A stretch of 64,000 bases of DNA from an uncultured Pseudomonadota bacterium (GTDB lineage Bacteria; Pseudomonadota; Gammaproteobacteria; Methylococcales; Methylomonadaceae). This document shows positions 1-10,166 of this stretch, in pieces (the first letter of the stretch is position 1; the number at the start of each line of letters is the position of its first letter). Made by a program: the position numbers and the translations under genes. The stretch is from assembly GCA_903867225.1 (NCBI GenBank), contig CAIPQN010000085.1:52667-116666 (forward strand), given 5' to 3'. The notes below the pieces were generated by a model. It ran no database searches. It saw only the letters and a list, made by a program, of their open reading frames with translations, and had not been told where the DNA came from.

Positions 1-716
1 GGGTCAAAATTTTCAATCGAACAAACGATGATGCAATTGTCTTTCGTATCGCGGACAACTTCCATTTCGTACTCTTTCCAACCAAGTACCGATTCTTCGA
101 TTAACAACTCGTTGGTCGGTGACAAATACAAACCGCGTTCACAAATTTCGATAAATTCTTCTTTGTTGTACGCAATCCCACCGCCACTTCCGCCCATTGT
201 GAAAGAGGGACGAATAACCGTTGGATAACCGACTTCTTTTTGGGCAGCTAAGGCTTCTTCCATCGTGTGTGCGGTTTTGGATTTGGCAACTTCTAAACCA
301 ATTTTTGCCATTGCATCATTGAAAAGTTGACGGTCTTCGGCTTTATTAATGGCTTCTTTGCTCGCACCAATCATTTCGACGTTGTATTTTGCCAGCACAC
401 CGTGTTTGTCCAAATCTAACGCGCAATTCAATGCAGTTTGCCCGCCCATAGTTGGCAAAATTGCGTCGGGGCGTTCTTTGGCAATGATTTTTTCAACGGT
501 TTGCCAATCAATCGGTTCGATATAAACCGCGTCCGCCATGTCGGGGTCGGTCATGATTGTGGCAGGATTTGAATTCACCAAAATTACGCGATAACCTTCT
601 TCGCGTAACGCTTTGCAGGCTTGTGTTCCTGAGTAATCGAATTCACACGCTTGACCAATGACAATTGGCCCTGCGCCTAATAATAAAATGGATTTTATGT
701 CGGTTCTTTTTGGCAT
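1..716 (-). CDS. carB: Carbamoyl-phosphate synthase large subunit, N-terminal part (truncated by window edge)
   Basis: Minus-strand translation from the ATG at 716 reads [58 protein letters not shown]..., the hallmark CarB N-terminus; adjacent to carA. Confidence 0.95.
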   Translation of the reverse strand, partial: MPKRTDIKSILLLGAGPIVIGQACEFDYSGTQACKALREEGYRVILVNSNPATIMTDPDMADAVYIEPIDWQTVEKIIAKERPDAILPTMGGQTALNCALDLDKHGVLAKYNVEMIGASKEAINKAEDRQLFNDAMAKIGLEVAKSKTAHTMEEALAAQKEVGYPTVIRPSFTMGGSGGGIAYNKEEFIEICERGLYLSPTNELLIEESVLGWKEYEMEVVRDTKDNCIIVCSIENFD

Positions 717-763
717 ATTTTTCTATGAGGCTCGTATTTTTAGGGCTGAACGAAATGGGAAAA

Positions 764-1885
764 TTAACGGGCGTTCATCAAGTCGATAAACTCATCAAAT
801 AACGCTTCAACATCGTGAGGACCTGGACTTGCTTCGGGATGACCTTGGAAACTAAACGCTGGGCAATCTGTTCGTTTAATACCTTGCAAACTGCCGTCAA
901 ATAAGGATTTGTACGTTGCAACTAAATTGGCAGGCAAACTCGCTTCATTAACAGCGAAACCATGATTTTGACTGCTAATCATCACACGACCAGTGGCAAT
1001 TTCTTGAACGGGATGATTTGCGCCATGATGTCCGAATTTCATTTTTTCGGTTTTCGCGCCACTCGCTAAAGCTAATAGTTGATGTCCTAAACAAATGCCG
1101 AAAACAGGTATTTTCGTTTCTAAAATCGTTTTAATCGCTTCGATTGCGTAAGTACAAGGTTCTGGATCACCAGGACCATTTGATAAAAATACGCCGTCTG
1201 GTTTTAATGCTAAAACTTCAGAAGCAGGTGTTTTTGCTGGGACAACTGTTACGCGGCAACCACGATTTGCCAACAAACGTAAAATGTTTCGTTTCACGCC
1301 AAAATCGTATGCAACAACGTGTTTCGTTAAATTTTCAGCATGTTTGTGACCGTCTTTCAAATCCCAAATGTTTTCTGTCCATTCGTAGGTTTCAGATGTT
1401 GTCACTTCTTTCGCTAAATCTAAACCTTTCAAACCTGCGAATTTTTCAATGGCAGCTTTCGCTTTTTCAACTGTTTCAATTTCGCCAGCGATAATGCAAC
1501 CACGTTGTGCGCCGTTATCACGCAAAATGCGGGTTAATTTTCGCGTATCGATTTCAGCGATTGCTACGACATTGTTATCAATTAAATACTGTTGCAACGT
1601 TTTTTCACTGCGCCAATTGCTCGTTAACAATGGTAAATCACGAATCACCAAACCACTCACAAAAACGCTATGTGATTCTTGATCTTCCTCAGTTGTGCCG
1701 ACATTGCCGATGTGGGGATAAGTTAGTGTAACAATTTGCTGTGCGTAAGAGGGATCGCTCAAAATTTCTTGATAACCCGTCATTGCGGTATTAAAAACAA
1801 CTTCGCCAACGCTACAACCCGCTGCGCCTATGGATACACCGTTAAAAACGGTGCCGTCTTCTAACACTAATTGTGCGGAACTCAT
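764..1885 (-). CDS. carA: Carbamoyl-phosphate synthase small subunit (glutaminase)
   Basis: 373 aa; glutamine amidotransferase motif [25 protein letters not shown]; upstream of carB. Confidence 0.96.
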   Translation of the reverse strand: MSSAQLVLEDGTVFNGVSIGAAGCSVGEVVFNTAMTGYQEILSDPSYAQQIVTLTYPHIGNVGTTEEDQESHSVFVSGLVIRDLPLLTSNWRSEKTLQQYLIDNNVVAIAEIDTRKLTRILRDNGAQRGCIIAGEIETVEKAKAAIEKFAGLKGLDLAKEVTTSETYEWTENIWDLKDGHKHAENLTKHVVAYDFGVKRNILRLLANRGCRVTVVPAKTPASEVLALKPDGVFLSNGPGDPEPCTYAIEAIKTILETKIPVFGICLGHQLLALASGAKTEKMKFGHHGANHPVQEIATGRVMISSQNHGFAVNEASLPANLVATYKSLFDGSLQGIKRTDCPAFSFQGHPEASPGPHDVEALFDEFIDLMNAR

Positions 1886-2399
1886 CGAAATTATTACCCT
1901 CTAATGTGCAAAACGGGATTCGTCCAAAACGCCTCCCGTTGTTAAAAAATCTGTGGCAACTATACAAAATTATGCCGTTTTGGTCATTAACAATTTTAAA
2001 ATAATTTAGACGTTACCAATACATTCGCCAAAATTAAAAAATAGTACAGTGAACTTCAAAATCAATACTATTAAATTAAGAAAAAACTTTAAAAACAATG
2101 TCTTTCCTGCGCTTGTAAAAATCCAATTTCTTATTGGTCATGAACAACGAGGACGTTGGCTATTTTGATTTGTTCTTGGAAGATGAATATGGAAAGTATG
2201 ATTCAACGTTCAATTTTGGTTGAATCATATCAGTGCTGCATTGTTCGTATTTAATGCGTTTTAAAGATTCAGCTAAAAAATATATTCGATTCTTTTGTCT
2301 GTATTATGTGTGCTTGATCCAGAATTTACCTTTTAATGGAATTTTTTTAGATTTAAAAGTTGGTATGTTCATTGTTTTACCTTTGTGTTTTGGTGTGAT

Positions 2400-3779
2400 T
2401 TACTTTTGAAACCGCTTTAAAACTTGAAACATTGCCGCAGCTTTGTCGAAACTTTCTTGATATTCATCCTCGACTTTGGAATCATTCACAATGCCGCCTC
2501 CCGCCCAAAATCGAATCGTATCGTGCGATTGAACCAGCGTGCGAATAGCTATATTCGTGTCCATGTTGCCATTAAAATCGATGTAACCAATTGCGCCACA
2601 ATAAACGCCGCGCCGATTTGGTTCGAGTTCTTCAATCACTTGCATAGCCCGAATTTTGGGTGCGCCAGTAATCGAACCACCAGGAAAACAATGTTGTAAC
2701 AAATCAAGCGCGTGATGATTGGCGTTTAATTCACCCGTCACTGTACTCACCAAATGATGAACGGTGCTATAACTTTCGATTTCAAACAACTTCGGTACAC
2801 GCACTTTTTGACACACTTTGCTGATGTCATTCCGCAATAAATCAACAATCATCACGTTTTCAGCGCGATCTTTTGGGCTGGTTTTTAAATCGGTAATTTG
2901 CGCGTCATTTTCGATTGAATCGGATTTGCGTGGGCGCGTGCCTTTAATCGGTTTCGTTTCAACATAACGCCCCGTTAACTTTAAAAATCGTTCTGGCGAG
3001 GAACTCAAAATTTTCACATCGGGAAAATTCAAATACGCACTAAATGGCGCGGCGTTGATTTCACGCAACGCTTGATACGATTGCCAAGTATCGCCTTCGC
3101 ACGTCGCTGAAAAACGCTGTGTTAAATTTACCTGATAACAATCGCCTTCTTTTAAATAATGTTTAATTTTCTGAAAAGCGCGGGTGTAACTTTCTTGTGA
3201 AAAATTGGCTTTTATTTGACTCGTAACGCGAAAGGATTTGGTTTTGTCTTGTGTTTTCAAACCACTTAAAAAATGGAGGATTTCCTCATAGCGCGTTTCG
3301 TCGTAACAAATCAAAAAACTTTTTTTGATTTCATGATCAACAATTACAGTCCAATCATAAATCCCAATCATCATTTCTGAAATAGCTTCGGTATCTTTGG
3401 CAAGTGTCGGTAAATCTTCTAATCGTCGTGCTAAATCATACGAAAAATAACCAACAGCACCGCCGATGAATGGCAAATTTAAGTCAGCAAGATTGCTTGA
3501 ATCAAAAATTTCCCTATAGCGCATCAACTCAATTTTAAGCAAATCAAATGGATTTTCATTAGAAATGATAATTTCATTTTTAGTCGTAATTGTCGTATTT
3601 TCGCCTTGCGTAATCAAAGTGCAAACAGGATTTCCAGATAGAATGTCGTAGCGTCCCTGAGTGCTGCGAGGACGACCACTATCTAAAAATACTGCCCATT
3701 CATTTGTTGCAAACGCCGCAAAAGTAGATGAGCTATCTAAAAAATAAGGAAAATTATAAAGAACCGCTTTTTTTTGCAT
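2400..3779 (-). CDS. pabB: Aminodeoxychorismate synthase component I (chorismate-binding enzyme)
   Basis: Motifs LSSSPERFLKL, KPIKGTRPR, DRAENVMIVDLLRNDISKVC, PGGSITGAPKIRAMQVIEELEP. The given ORF starts at 3848 inside the upstream gene; Met24 (MQKKAVLYNF, 3779) removes the overlap. Confidence 0.9.
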   Translation of the reverse strand: MQKKAVLYNFPYFLDSSSTFAAFATNEWAVFLDSGRPRSTQGRYDILSGNPVCTLITQGENTTITTKNEIIISNENPFDLLKIELMRYREIFDSSNLADLNLPFIGGAVGYFSYDLARRLEDLPTLAKDTEAISEMMIGIYDWTVIVDHEIKKSFLICYDETRYEEILHFLSGLKTQDKTKSFRVTSQIKANFSQESYTRAFQKIKHYLKEGDCYQVNLTQRFSATCEGDTWQSYQALREINAAPFSAYLNFPDVKILSSSPERFLKLTGRYVETKPIKGTRPRKSDSIENDAQITDLKTSPKDRAENVMIVDLLRNDISKVCQKVRVPKLFEIESYSTVHHLVSTVTGELNANHHALDLLQHCFPGGSITGAPKIRAMQVIEELEPNRRGVYCGAIGYIDFNGNMDTNIAIRTLVQSHDTIRFWAGGGIVNDSKVEDEYQESFDKAAAMFQVLKRFQK

Positions 3780-3783
3780 ATTG

Positions 3784-4743
3784 TTAGCGGCTGAAAAATT
3801 GACCAAATGCTCGACTGCCTGAGCCTGTTTTGATGGTTTCGACAACATTCAACGTATTCGCATCAATCACGGAAACCGTATTGTCGAACCAATTTGCAAC
3901 ATAAACATGAACATCATCTAAATGGGTTGAAATACCTTCGGGTTTATCACCCACCGTTATTTCTTTAATAACGTTTAATGTTTTTGTGTCAATAACAGAA
4001 ACATTTCCATCTTCTTGATTAGTGACGAAAATTAAGGAATCATTTTTCGCTAATGCCACGGTGTACGGTAATTTATTTACTTTTACAGTGGCGATTAAGT
4101 GCATCGTTTTGGTATCCAAAACGCTAACATCATCACTCTGAACATTCGCTGTATAAAGTCGCTCATTTTTTGAATCTAACATTAAGCCAAAAGGATGTTT
4201 GCCAACAGGCGTAACATTTTTTGTTTTTAATGTTTGCAAATCAATTTGAGAAACTGAATTACTCATTCGATTGGCAACATATAAAAAGCGATTATCTGAA
4301 CTAACCATCAAACCCGAAGGCGATTTTTCAACTTCAATCGTCGCTACAATTTTCAACGATTGTGTGTCGATAACATTGACCGTATTTTCATACCAATCGG
4401 CAACATATAAACGTTGATTATCAGGCGAAATAGCAATGCCTAACGCACCTTCACTTAATTTAATGGTTGAAATAACCGCGTTTGTTTTTGTATCAATAAC
4501 GGCAACACCTTTTGCTTCAGGTGTTGAAACATAAACACGCTCACCATTTGGAGAAACCGCCACACCAGCGGGTTTTCCTTGCACAGAAATCGTATTTTGA
4601 ACGGTATTTATTTGTGCATCAATAACCGAAACGCTATCACCTAATTGATTTGTGATGTAAGCGAATGGCTTGGCTTGAACGGGAGAATATAAAAAAACGG
4701 CAGCGACTCCCATCGCTACCGTCCATTTGAAATTTTTTAACAC
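3784..4743 (-). CDS. Secreted YVTN-family beta-propeller repeat protein
   Basis: Signal peptide followed by repeated '(R)VYVSTPEAKGVAVIDTKTNAV...', 'FVTNQEDGNVSVIDTKTLNVI' blades. Confidence 0.88.
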   Translation of the reverse strand: MLKNFKWTVAMGVAAVFLYSPVQAKPFAYITNQLGDSVSVIDAQINTVQNTISVQGKPAGVAVSPNGERVYVSTPEAKGVAVIDTKTNAVISTIKLSEGALGIAISPDNQRLYVADWYENTVNVIDTQSLKIVATIEVEKSPSGLMVSSDNRFLYVANRMSNSVSQIDLQTLKTKNVTPVGKHPFGLMLDSKNERLYTANVQSDDVSVLDTKTMHLIATVKVNKLPYTVALAKNDSLIFVTNQEDGNVSVIDTKTLNVIKEITVGDKPEGISTHLDDVHVYVANWFDNTVSVIDANTLNVVETIKTGSGSRAFGQFFSR

Positions 4744-5307
4744 TTATTTCTCAGCCAATGCTTTTAAATTCGCCAAACCTTCTTTTAATACAGCTGAAAC
4801 TGCTGTGTTTGCCGCTTCTTCATTCATTTCAGCTGGTGGGTTGTTGTTCATGTAAGCGCGGTAATAACCTGTTTTCCATGACACAACAGCCGAACCATTG
4901 CTGTCTTCAACTTTAATGCTTGCCGCATAGTTATCTACTGGAAATACAGGTACTTTTTCTTCTACGCCAGAATGCACGATAGTGTGTGTAGTGCTGATAT
5001 CAGTAATTTTGTAATCGTAAGACATTTTAGTTGCATCATATTTTTTCAATTCTTCTGTGATTGTTCCGCCATTTTTTAGCGTCAAAGTACGCGATGCGCC
5101 TTTTTCATTTCCACCCGTTGCGGTTACGCCTCTGACAACTGGCAACCATGATAAATCGTTATATTCTTTAATAATGTTCCAAACTTTTGCAGCTGGTGCA
5201 TTGATGGTAATTTCTTGTTCTAATTTTTGACGAACAGGTCCGTGTGCGCTAGCAACAGAAGTGAACATGAATGCGCCGAGTGATAGCAAAAGGGTCAATT
5301 TTTTCAT
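4744..5307 (-). CDS. Periplasmic SRPBCC / MxaD-like protein
   Basis: Signal peptide MKKLTLLLSLGAFMFTSVASAHG, then QEITINAPAAKVWNIIKEYNDLSWLP, typical of SRPBCC/MxaD-like proteins. Confidence 0.75.
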   Translation of the reverse strand: MKKLTLLLSLGAFMFTSVASAHGPVRQKLEQEITINAPAAKVWNIIKEYNDLSWLPVVRGVTATGGNEKGASRTLTLKNGGTITEELKKYDATKMSYDYKITDISTTHTIVHSGVEEKVPVFPVDNYAASIKVEDSNGSAVVSWKTGYYRAYMNNNPPAEMNEEAANTAVSAVLKEGLANLKALAEK

Positions 5308-5363
5308 TATTTGTTTCCTAAAAAGTTAAAGTGTAATTGTACAAGGTTAATTATATGCGAATT

Positions 5364-6128
5364 TTAGCGTCGCGCCACGATACAAATCACGTCAAACGTT
5401 GCAACGATTTCATCTTTAGTTCGTGGATAACTCGCCATCATGGTTTGGAGCGTTTTTTTAGACGTTAAATTTTTACGGCGTTGCGAATTTACATTGTGTG
5501 CGCCGATTTTTTTTAATTCTCGCATTAAATCTAAAACCGAATCGTAATAAGAAATATAAGAGACATTTTTCATTTCAATCGAAAAAAAACCTGCTTGTGT
5601 TAATGCCGATTGTAATTCGGACATCGTGTAAAAATCGTTAACATGAGAAAAATCATCAACATTTTTCCAAGCAGTTTTTAATTCATGCAGTGTTTTTGAA
5701 CCAAAAATACTAAAAATTAACGTGCCATTAGTTTTCAAAACACGGTGTAATTCATTTAACGCTTCATCAATCGGTTGACACCATTGCAAGGCTAAATTTG
5801 AGAAAATTGCATTGATACTTTCGGTTGAAAATGGCAACTGTTCAGCATCAGCACAAACGTAATTCACAGAATTACGCAATTTTTCCCGCGTCGTTTGCAA
5901 CATTGGGAATACTAAATCCAATGCAACCAACGTTTCGCAGTGTGGTAATAATTCCTGTGTTAAAAATCCTGTCCCACACCCCAAATCAATAACGTTTCCC
6001 GTTAAATTTTCTGGTAAAAACGCTTGTAATAAATCGCGTCCAACGTTGCGTTGCAATTCTGCCACGCTGTCGTAAGTTTGCGAGGCGTTGCCAAATGATT
6101 GTTTGATTTTTCTTTTATCTAATGACAT
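5364..6128 (-). CDS. bioC: Malonyl-ACP O-methyltransferase
   Basis: SAM motif VIDLGCGTGFLTQEL, FSNLALQWC; overlaps bioH by a few bp. Confidence 0.9.
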   Translation of the reverse strand: MSLDKRKIKQSFGNASQTYDSVAELQRNVGRDLLQAFLPENLTGNVIDLGCGTGFLTQELLPHCETLVALDLVFPMLQTTREKLRNSVNYVCADAEQLPFSTESINAIFSNLALQWCQPIDEALNELHRVLKTNGTLIFSIFGSKTLHELKTAWKNVDDFSHVNDFYTMSELQSALTQAGFFSIEMKNVSYISYYDSVLDLMRELKKIGAHNVNSQRRKNLTSKKTLQTMMASYPRTKDEIVATFDVICIVARR

Positions 6129-6822
6129 TGAGAAAATTATGAATTGAATTTAAACAATTTTCAGGTTGAGTAACAAACGGAATGTGCGTGGCATTTTTTA
6201 AAATAATGAGCTGCAAATTCGGTTGAAACATTTGCATTTGTTCACTGATTTCAACGGGAATAAGCGCGTCGTTATCGCTCAAAATCGCCGAAATCGGACA
6301 TTTCAAATTCATCAAAACCACCCGCAAATCGCTCGTTTTAAGCAACGCCAAACTGGTTTCTAAATTGGTTAGTTCGGGTGTAGGTTTTAAAGCAAAACGG
6401 GCTTTCACGTCTTTCAAAAAAGTCTGAGAACCCTGTAATTGCAATGCTAAAAAACGTTGCAATGTCGTGACTGAATTGGCGTGTAATTGTTCAGAAAAAG
6501 CGATAAAAGTTTCAAAAGCCATTCCTGCCCAGTTTTCTTTCTCAACAAAACAAGGATTTGTTGCCAACAAAACTACGCCTTTCACACGTTTTGTATAACG
6601 TGCAGCAATATCCAACGCTACCGTTCCGCCTAACGACCAACCGAGTAAATAAAAGGGTTCGTCATCTAATGCGGCGACAATTTCATCACTTATCGCTTCC
6701 AAATTATCACGCCACGGCAAATCGACCAATGTCACGCGATAATGTTGCGAAAGTTGTGTGGCAAAATCACCCCACAACCCGCTGTGCATCGCCCAACCGT
6801 GCAATAAAACCAAATGCTTCAC
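6115..6822 (-). CDS. bioH: Pimeloyl-ACP methyl ester carboxylesterase
   Basis: LVLLHGWAMHSGLWGDFATQLS, GWSLGG nucleophile elbow, C-terminal NATHIPFVTQPE; next to bioC. Confidence 0.9.
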   Translation of the reverse strand: MKHLVLLHGWAMHSGLWGDFATQLSQHYRVTLVDLPWRDNLEAISDEIVAALDDEPFYLLGWSLGGTVALDIAARYTKRVKGVVLLATNPCFVEKENWAGMAFETFIAFSEQLHANSVTTLQRFLALQLQGSQTFLKDVKARFALKPTPELTNLETSLALLKTSDLRVVLMNLKCPISAILSDNDALIPVEISEQMQMFQPNLQLIILKNATHIPFVTQPENCLNSIHNFLNVIR

Positions 6823-6828
6823 AGTGAA

Positions 6829-8418
6829 TTATTTCGCCTGACTTTCTAAATAATCTTCGTAATTACCATTGAAATCAACGATACCATGTGCGGTAATTTC
6901 AATAACTCGCGTTGCTAATGACGATACAAATTCGCGGTCATGGCTTACGAAAATTAACGTCCCTGGATATTGTTCAAGTGCGGTGTTTAAAGATTCAATT
7001 GATTCCATGTCCAAATGGTTGGTTGGTTCGTCTAAAACCATAATGTTAGCTTTTTGCAGCATCAATTTTCCAAACAATAAACGACCTTGCTCACCACCCG
7101 AAACGACTTTTACTGACTTGTTAATATCATCTTGCGAAAACAATAAACGTCCAAGCACTGCACGAATCGCTTGATCATCATCACTTTCTTTACGCCATTG
7201 ATTCATCCAGTTAATTAACGTTTCATCTTCGGCAAAATCGTCGGCGTGATCTTGGGCAAAATAACCAATGTCCGAATTTTCTGACCATTTAATTTCGCCC
7301 GTATCTGCGGTTAATTCGCCAACTAAGGTTTTCAGCAACGTTGATTTTCCAATCCCATTTGCGCCAATAATCGCTACTCTATCACCAGCGGCAATCATCA
7401 AATTTAGGTTTTTAAATAATGGTTCTTCGCTATAACCTTTGCTCAAACTTTCAACTTCTAATGCTAAACGGTGCAATTTTTTGGTTTGGTCAAAACGAAT
7501 AAAGGGATTGACGCGGCTAGACAATTTCACTTCATCAAGTTGAATTTTATCTAATTGTTTGGCGCGAGAAGTCGCTTGTTTCGCTTTTGAAGCGTTGGCA
7601 GAAAAACGTCTAACGAACGCTTGTAATTCTACAATTTGGGTTTTCTTTTTCGCATTTCCCGCCAACAAACGTTCACGAACCTCTGTCGAAGCGACCATGT
7701 AATCGTCGTAATTACCTGGATAAACGCGCAATTCGCCATAATCCATGTCGGCAACGTGGGTGCAAACGCTGTTTAAGAAATGGCGATCATGCGAAATAAT
7801 GACCATCGTGCAATCACGGTCATTCAACATATCTTCGAGCCAGCGAATCGTGTTAATGTCCAAGTTGTTTGTTGGTTCGTCAAGTAACAAAATATCGGGA
7901 TTTGAAAACAACGCTTGAGCCAATAAAACGCGCAATTTCCAACCTGGTGCAACCGCACTCATCAAACCAAAATGTTGCTCAACTGGAATATCCAAACCAA
8001 GTAATAATTCGCCAGCGCGTGATTCGGCGGTGTAGCCATTAAATTCAGCAAACACCGTTTCCAATTCTGCGGCGTGCATATAATCATCTTCAGTGGCTTC
8101 TAAATTAGCGTAAATGGCATCACGTTCTGACATTGCCGCCCACATTTCTTTATGCCCCATCAGCACGACATCTACGACACGGTAATCTTCAAAAGCGAAT
8201 TGGTCTTGGCGTAAATTACCGAGACGTTCATTCGGCGACAGACTCACGTTTCCCGCAGAAGGTTCTAAATCGCCACTGAGAATTTTCATAAACGTGGATT
8301 TTCCACAGCCATTTGCGCCGATTAAACCGTAGCGATTTCCATCGCCAAATTTAACAGAAATGTTTTCAAATAATGGCTTTGCGCCAAATTGCATGGTGAT
8401 GTTTGCGGTAGAAATCAA
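6829..8418 (-). CDS. ybiT: ABC-F family ATPase, YbiT type
   Basis: Duplicated ABC domains; long similarity recalled to E. coli YbiT ([54 protein letters not shown]...). Confidence 0.92.
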   Translation of the reverse strand: MISTANITMQFGAKPLFENISVKFGDGNRYGLIGANGCGKSTFMKILSGDLEPSAGNVSLSPNERLGNLRQDQFAFEDYRVVDVVLMGHKEMWAAMSERDAIYANLEATEDDYMHAAELETVFAEFNGYTAESRAGELLLGLDIPVEQHFGLMSAVAPGWKLRVLLAQALFSNPDILLLDEPTNNLDINTIRWLEDMLNDRDCTMVIISHDRHFLNSVCTHVADMDYGELRVYPGNYDDYMVASTEVRERLLAGNAKKKTQIVELQAFVRRFSANASKAKQATSRAKQLDKIQLDEVKLSSRVNPFIRFDQTKKLHRLALEVESLSKGYSEEPLFKNLNLMIAAGDRVAIIGANGIGKSTLLKTLVGELTADTGEIKWSENSDIGYFAQDHADDFAEDETLINWMNQWRKESDDDQAIRAVLGRLLFSQDDINKSVKVVSGGEQGRLLFGKLMLQKANIMVLDEPTNHLDMESIESLNTALEQYPGTLIFVSHDREFVSSLATRVIEITAHGIVDFNGNYEDYLESQAK

Positions 8419-8464
8419 AATGGTTTTCCTAAAAATCGATATGAAAAAAAGTGCGTGTTAAAAA

Positions 8465-8773
8465 TTAAACGAATGAACAAATGTAATCGGTTGCAGTGTG
8501 AACGCGCATGGTAAATTGTGAATTTTCAGGAACGTTAAACGCTTCGCCACCTTTAATTGCTTTCCAATTTTCATTAGGTAATAAAACATCTAATGTGCCG
8601 CTTTGGATTTCCATTATTTCGGGTACACCGACATTGAAAACGTATTCACCAGGCTGCATAAAACCAAGTGTTTTTGTCGTTCCGTCGGCAAATTTAAGGG
8701 TGCGGCTAGACACGTTTCCTTCAAAATAAACGTTCGCTTTTTTGATAACAGTAACATTGCTAAATTCTGACAT
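8465..8773 (-). CDS. ppnP: Pyrimidine/purine nucleoside phosphorylase (DUF1255/YaiE family)
   Basis: 102 aa; GEYVFNVGVPEIMEIQSGTLDVLLP...FNVPENSQFTMRV...YICSFV matches the PpnP pattern. Confidence 0.85.
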   Translation of the reverse strand: MSEFSNVTVIKKANVYFEGNVSSRTLKFADGTTKTLGFMQPGEYVFNVGVPEIMEIQSGTLDVLLPNENWKAIKGGEAFNVPENSQFTMRVHTATDYICSFV

Positions 8774-8799
8774 GAGATTTTCCTTTTTTAAGTTTGAAA

Positions 8800-9579
8800 T
8801 TAAGATTTTTCAGGTTCTGGAACATAAATAATTTTTTGTCCACGATAATTAGAACGAATACTATCGATTGCGTGTTGCGTAAGTTCTGCACCTTGTCTAA
8901 CTAAAACGGTGCCATATTGATCACACAAATCACCTAATTCTAATTTTCCTGGTGATAAATAAACGATTTTGTACAAATGTAATTCGTTGTTTTCAACAGG
9001 CAAATAAAACACAGGATTACGTTGCAATAATTCTAAAAAGACTTTGACTAATTCAGGGTCAAGTTCCGTTCCACTCGCGGTATTCGTGAAATAGTTAATA
9101 ATATCTTCAGGCACAGAGCGTTCTTCGCCGAACATTTCACCAATCATCATCGAATCATACAAATCAACAACGGCTAGAATTCGTGCCGAAAGTGAAATTT
9201 CTTTACCTTTCAATTTATCAGGATAGCCTTCACCGTTAAATTTTTCGTGATGATGACGTACTGTTTCTAAAACTTGGGCATCAGAAAGAACTTTTGAAAG
9301 TAAATGCTCACCTTCATTAACATGACTTTGAATCAAATCCGTATTTTTGTGCAGCGTCATATCAAGCGATATTTGTTCAAAATCAATATCAATTTTCAAA
9401 AAACCAATGTCGTGAACCAAACCACTCACAAAAACATTTTGCTTAAATTCAGCTGATTGATTTAGCATTTTTGCTAACTCGAAGGCATAACACGCAACAC
9501 GTTTACTGTGTAGCCCTAATTTTAACGAGGCTTTATGTTGTGCCAAAAGTAAAATTTCCAACAACCCGTTGTTTATCAT
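8800..9579 (-). CDS. HD-GYP domain protein (putative c-di-GMP phosphodiesterase)
   Basis: GLVHDIGFLKI, HHEKFNGEGYPDKLKGKEISLSARILAVVDLYDSM. Confidence 0.88.
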   Translation of the reverse strand: MINNGLLEILLLAQHKASLKLGLHSKRVACYAFELAKMLNQSAEFKQNVFVSGLVHDIGFLKIDIDFEQISLDMTLHKNTDLIQSHVNEGEHLLSKVLSDAQVLETVRHHHEKFNGEGYPDKLKGKEISLSARILAVVDLYDSMMIGEMFGEERSVPEDIINYFTNTASGTELDPELVKVFLELLQRNPVFYLPVENNELHLYKIVYLSPGKLELGDLCDQYGTVLVRQGAELTQHAIDSIRSNYRGQKIIYVPEPEKS

Positions 9580-9618
9580 AAATAACTGTGCCTAAAATTT
9601 GGTGGATAAAATGTTTTT

Positions 9619-10101
9619 TTATAATCGAACAAACGTGTGATTGTGACAAGTCGGGCAGGGTGGAATACGACTAGCGGTTTTAAAAGCGATTTCCTTACCA
9701 CAATCGTCACAAAGAAACGTGCCAGCAATCGTAATATCACCGCTTTTATATTTATGTGTTTCGGCAAGAAGTTCTAGTTTTGCCAATTCAATGCGTGTTT
9801 TATCCGCAACGCTCAAAAACGCATCCCACGTTAAATTTTCAACCAATTCAATATCGAATTTTAACCATTCAGTTAATGAATTATTATCATGTGCAGGTAA
9901 CAATGCTGCAGCGTGTTCAACATCTCGTTTTACTTGCGTTGAAACGTGTTCCAATTCTTCCGCCGTTAAACTATTACTTTCATTGATTTTTTCTTTGGAA
10001 ATCTCAAACGCATCAGTGAAAGAATTTAGCGTATCTTCCATTGTTTCATGCAAATGGTGCATGAATTCACTGTAAGCGGTAATTAGTTTTTCTGTATTCA
10101 T
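9619..10101 (-). CDS. Zinc-ribbon protein, DUF1451/YbeL-like
   Basis: C-terminal FLCDDCGKEIAFKTASRIPPCPTCHNHTFVRL zinc ribbon preceded by a helical N-terminus. Confidence 0.8.
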   Translation of the reverse strand: MNTEKLITAYSEFMHHLHETMEDTLNSFTDAFEISKEKINESNSLTAEELEHVSTQVKRDVEHAAALLPAHDNNSLTEWLKFDIELVENLTWDAFLSVADKTRIELAKLELLAETHKYKSGDITIAGTFLCDDCGKEIAFKTASRIPPCPTCHNHTFVRL

Positions 10102-10166
10102 AAAATTCCTTTCAAAATGTGATTGATGATGTGGCTATTCTAACTGGTTTAAACAAAAATAAAGCA

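Noticed and set aside
28-228. + strand ORF in carB and other short antisense ORFs inside carA, acnB, recQ, bioH, mpl and rho
   Set aside because: Lie opposite well-supported genes and show no independent coding evidence.
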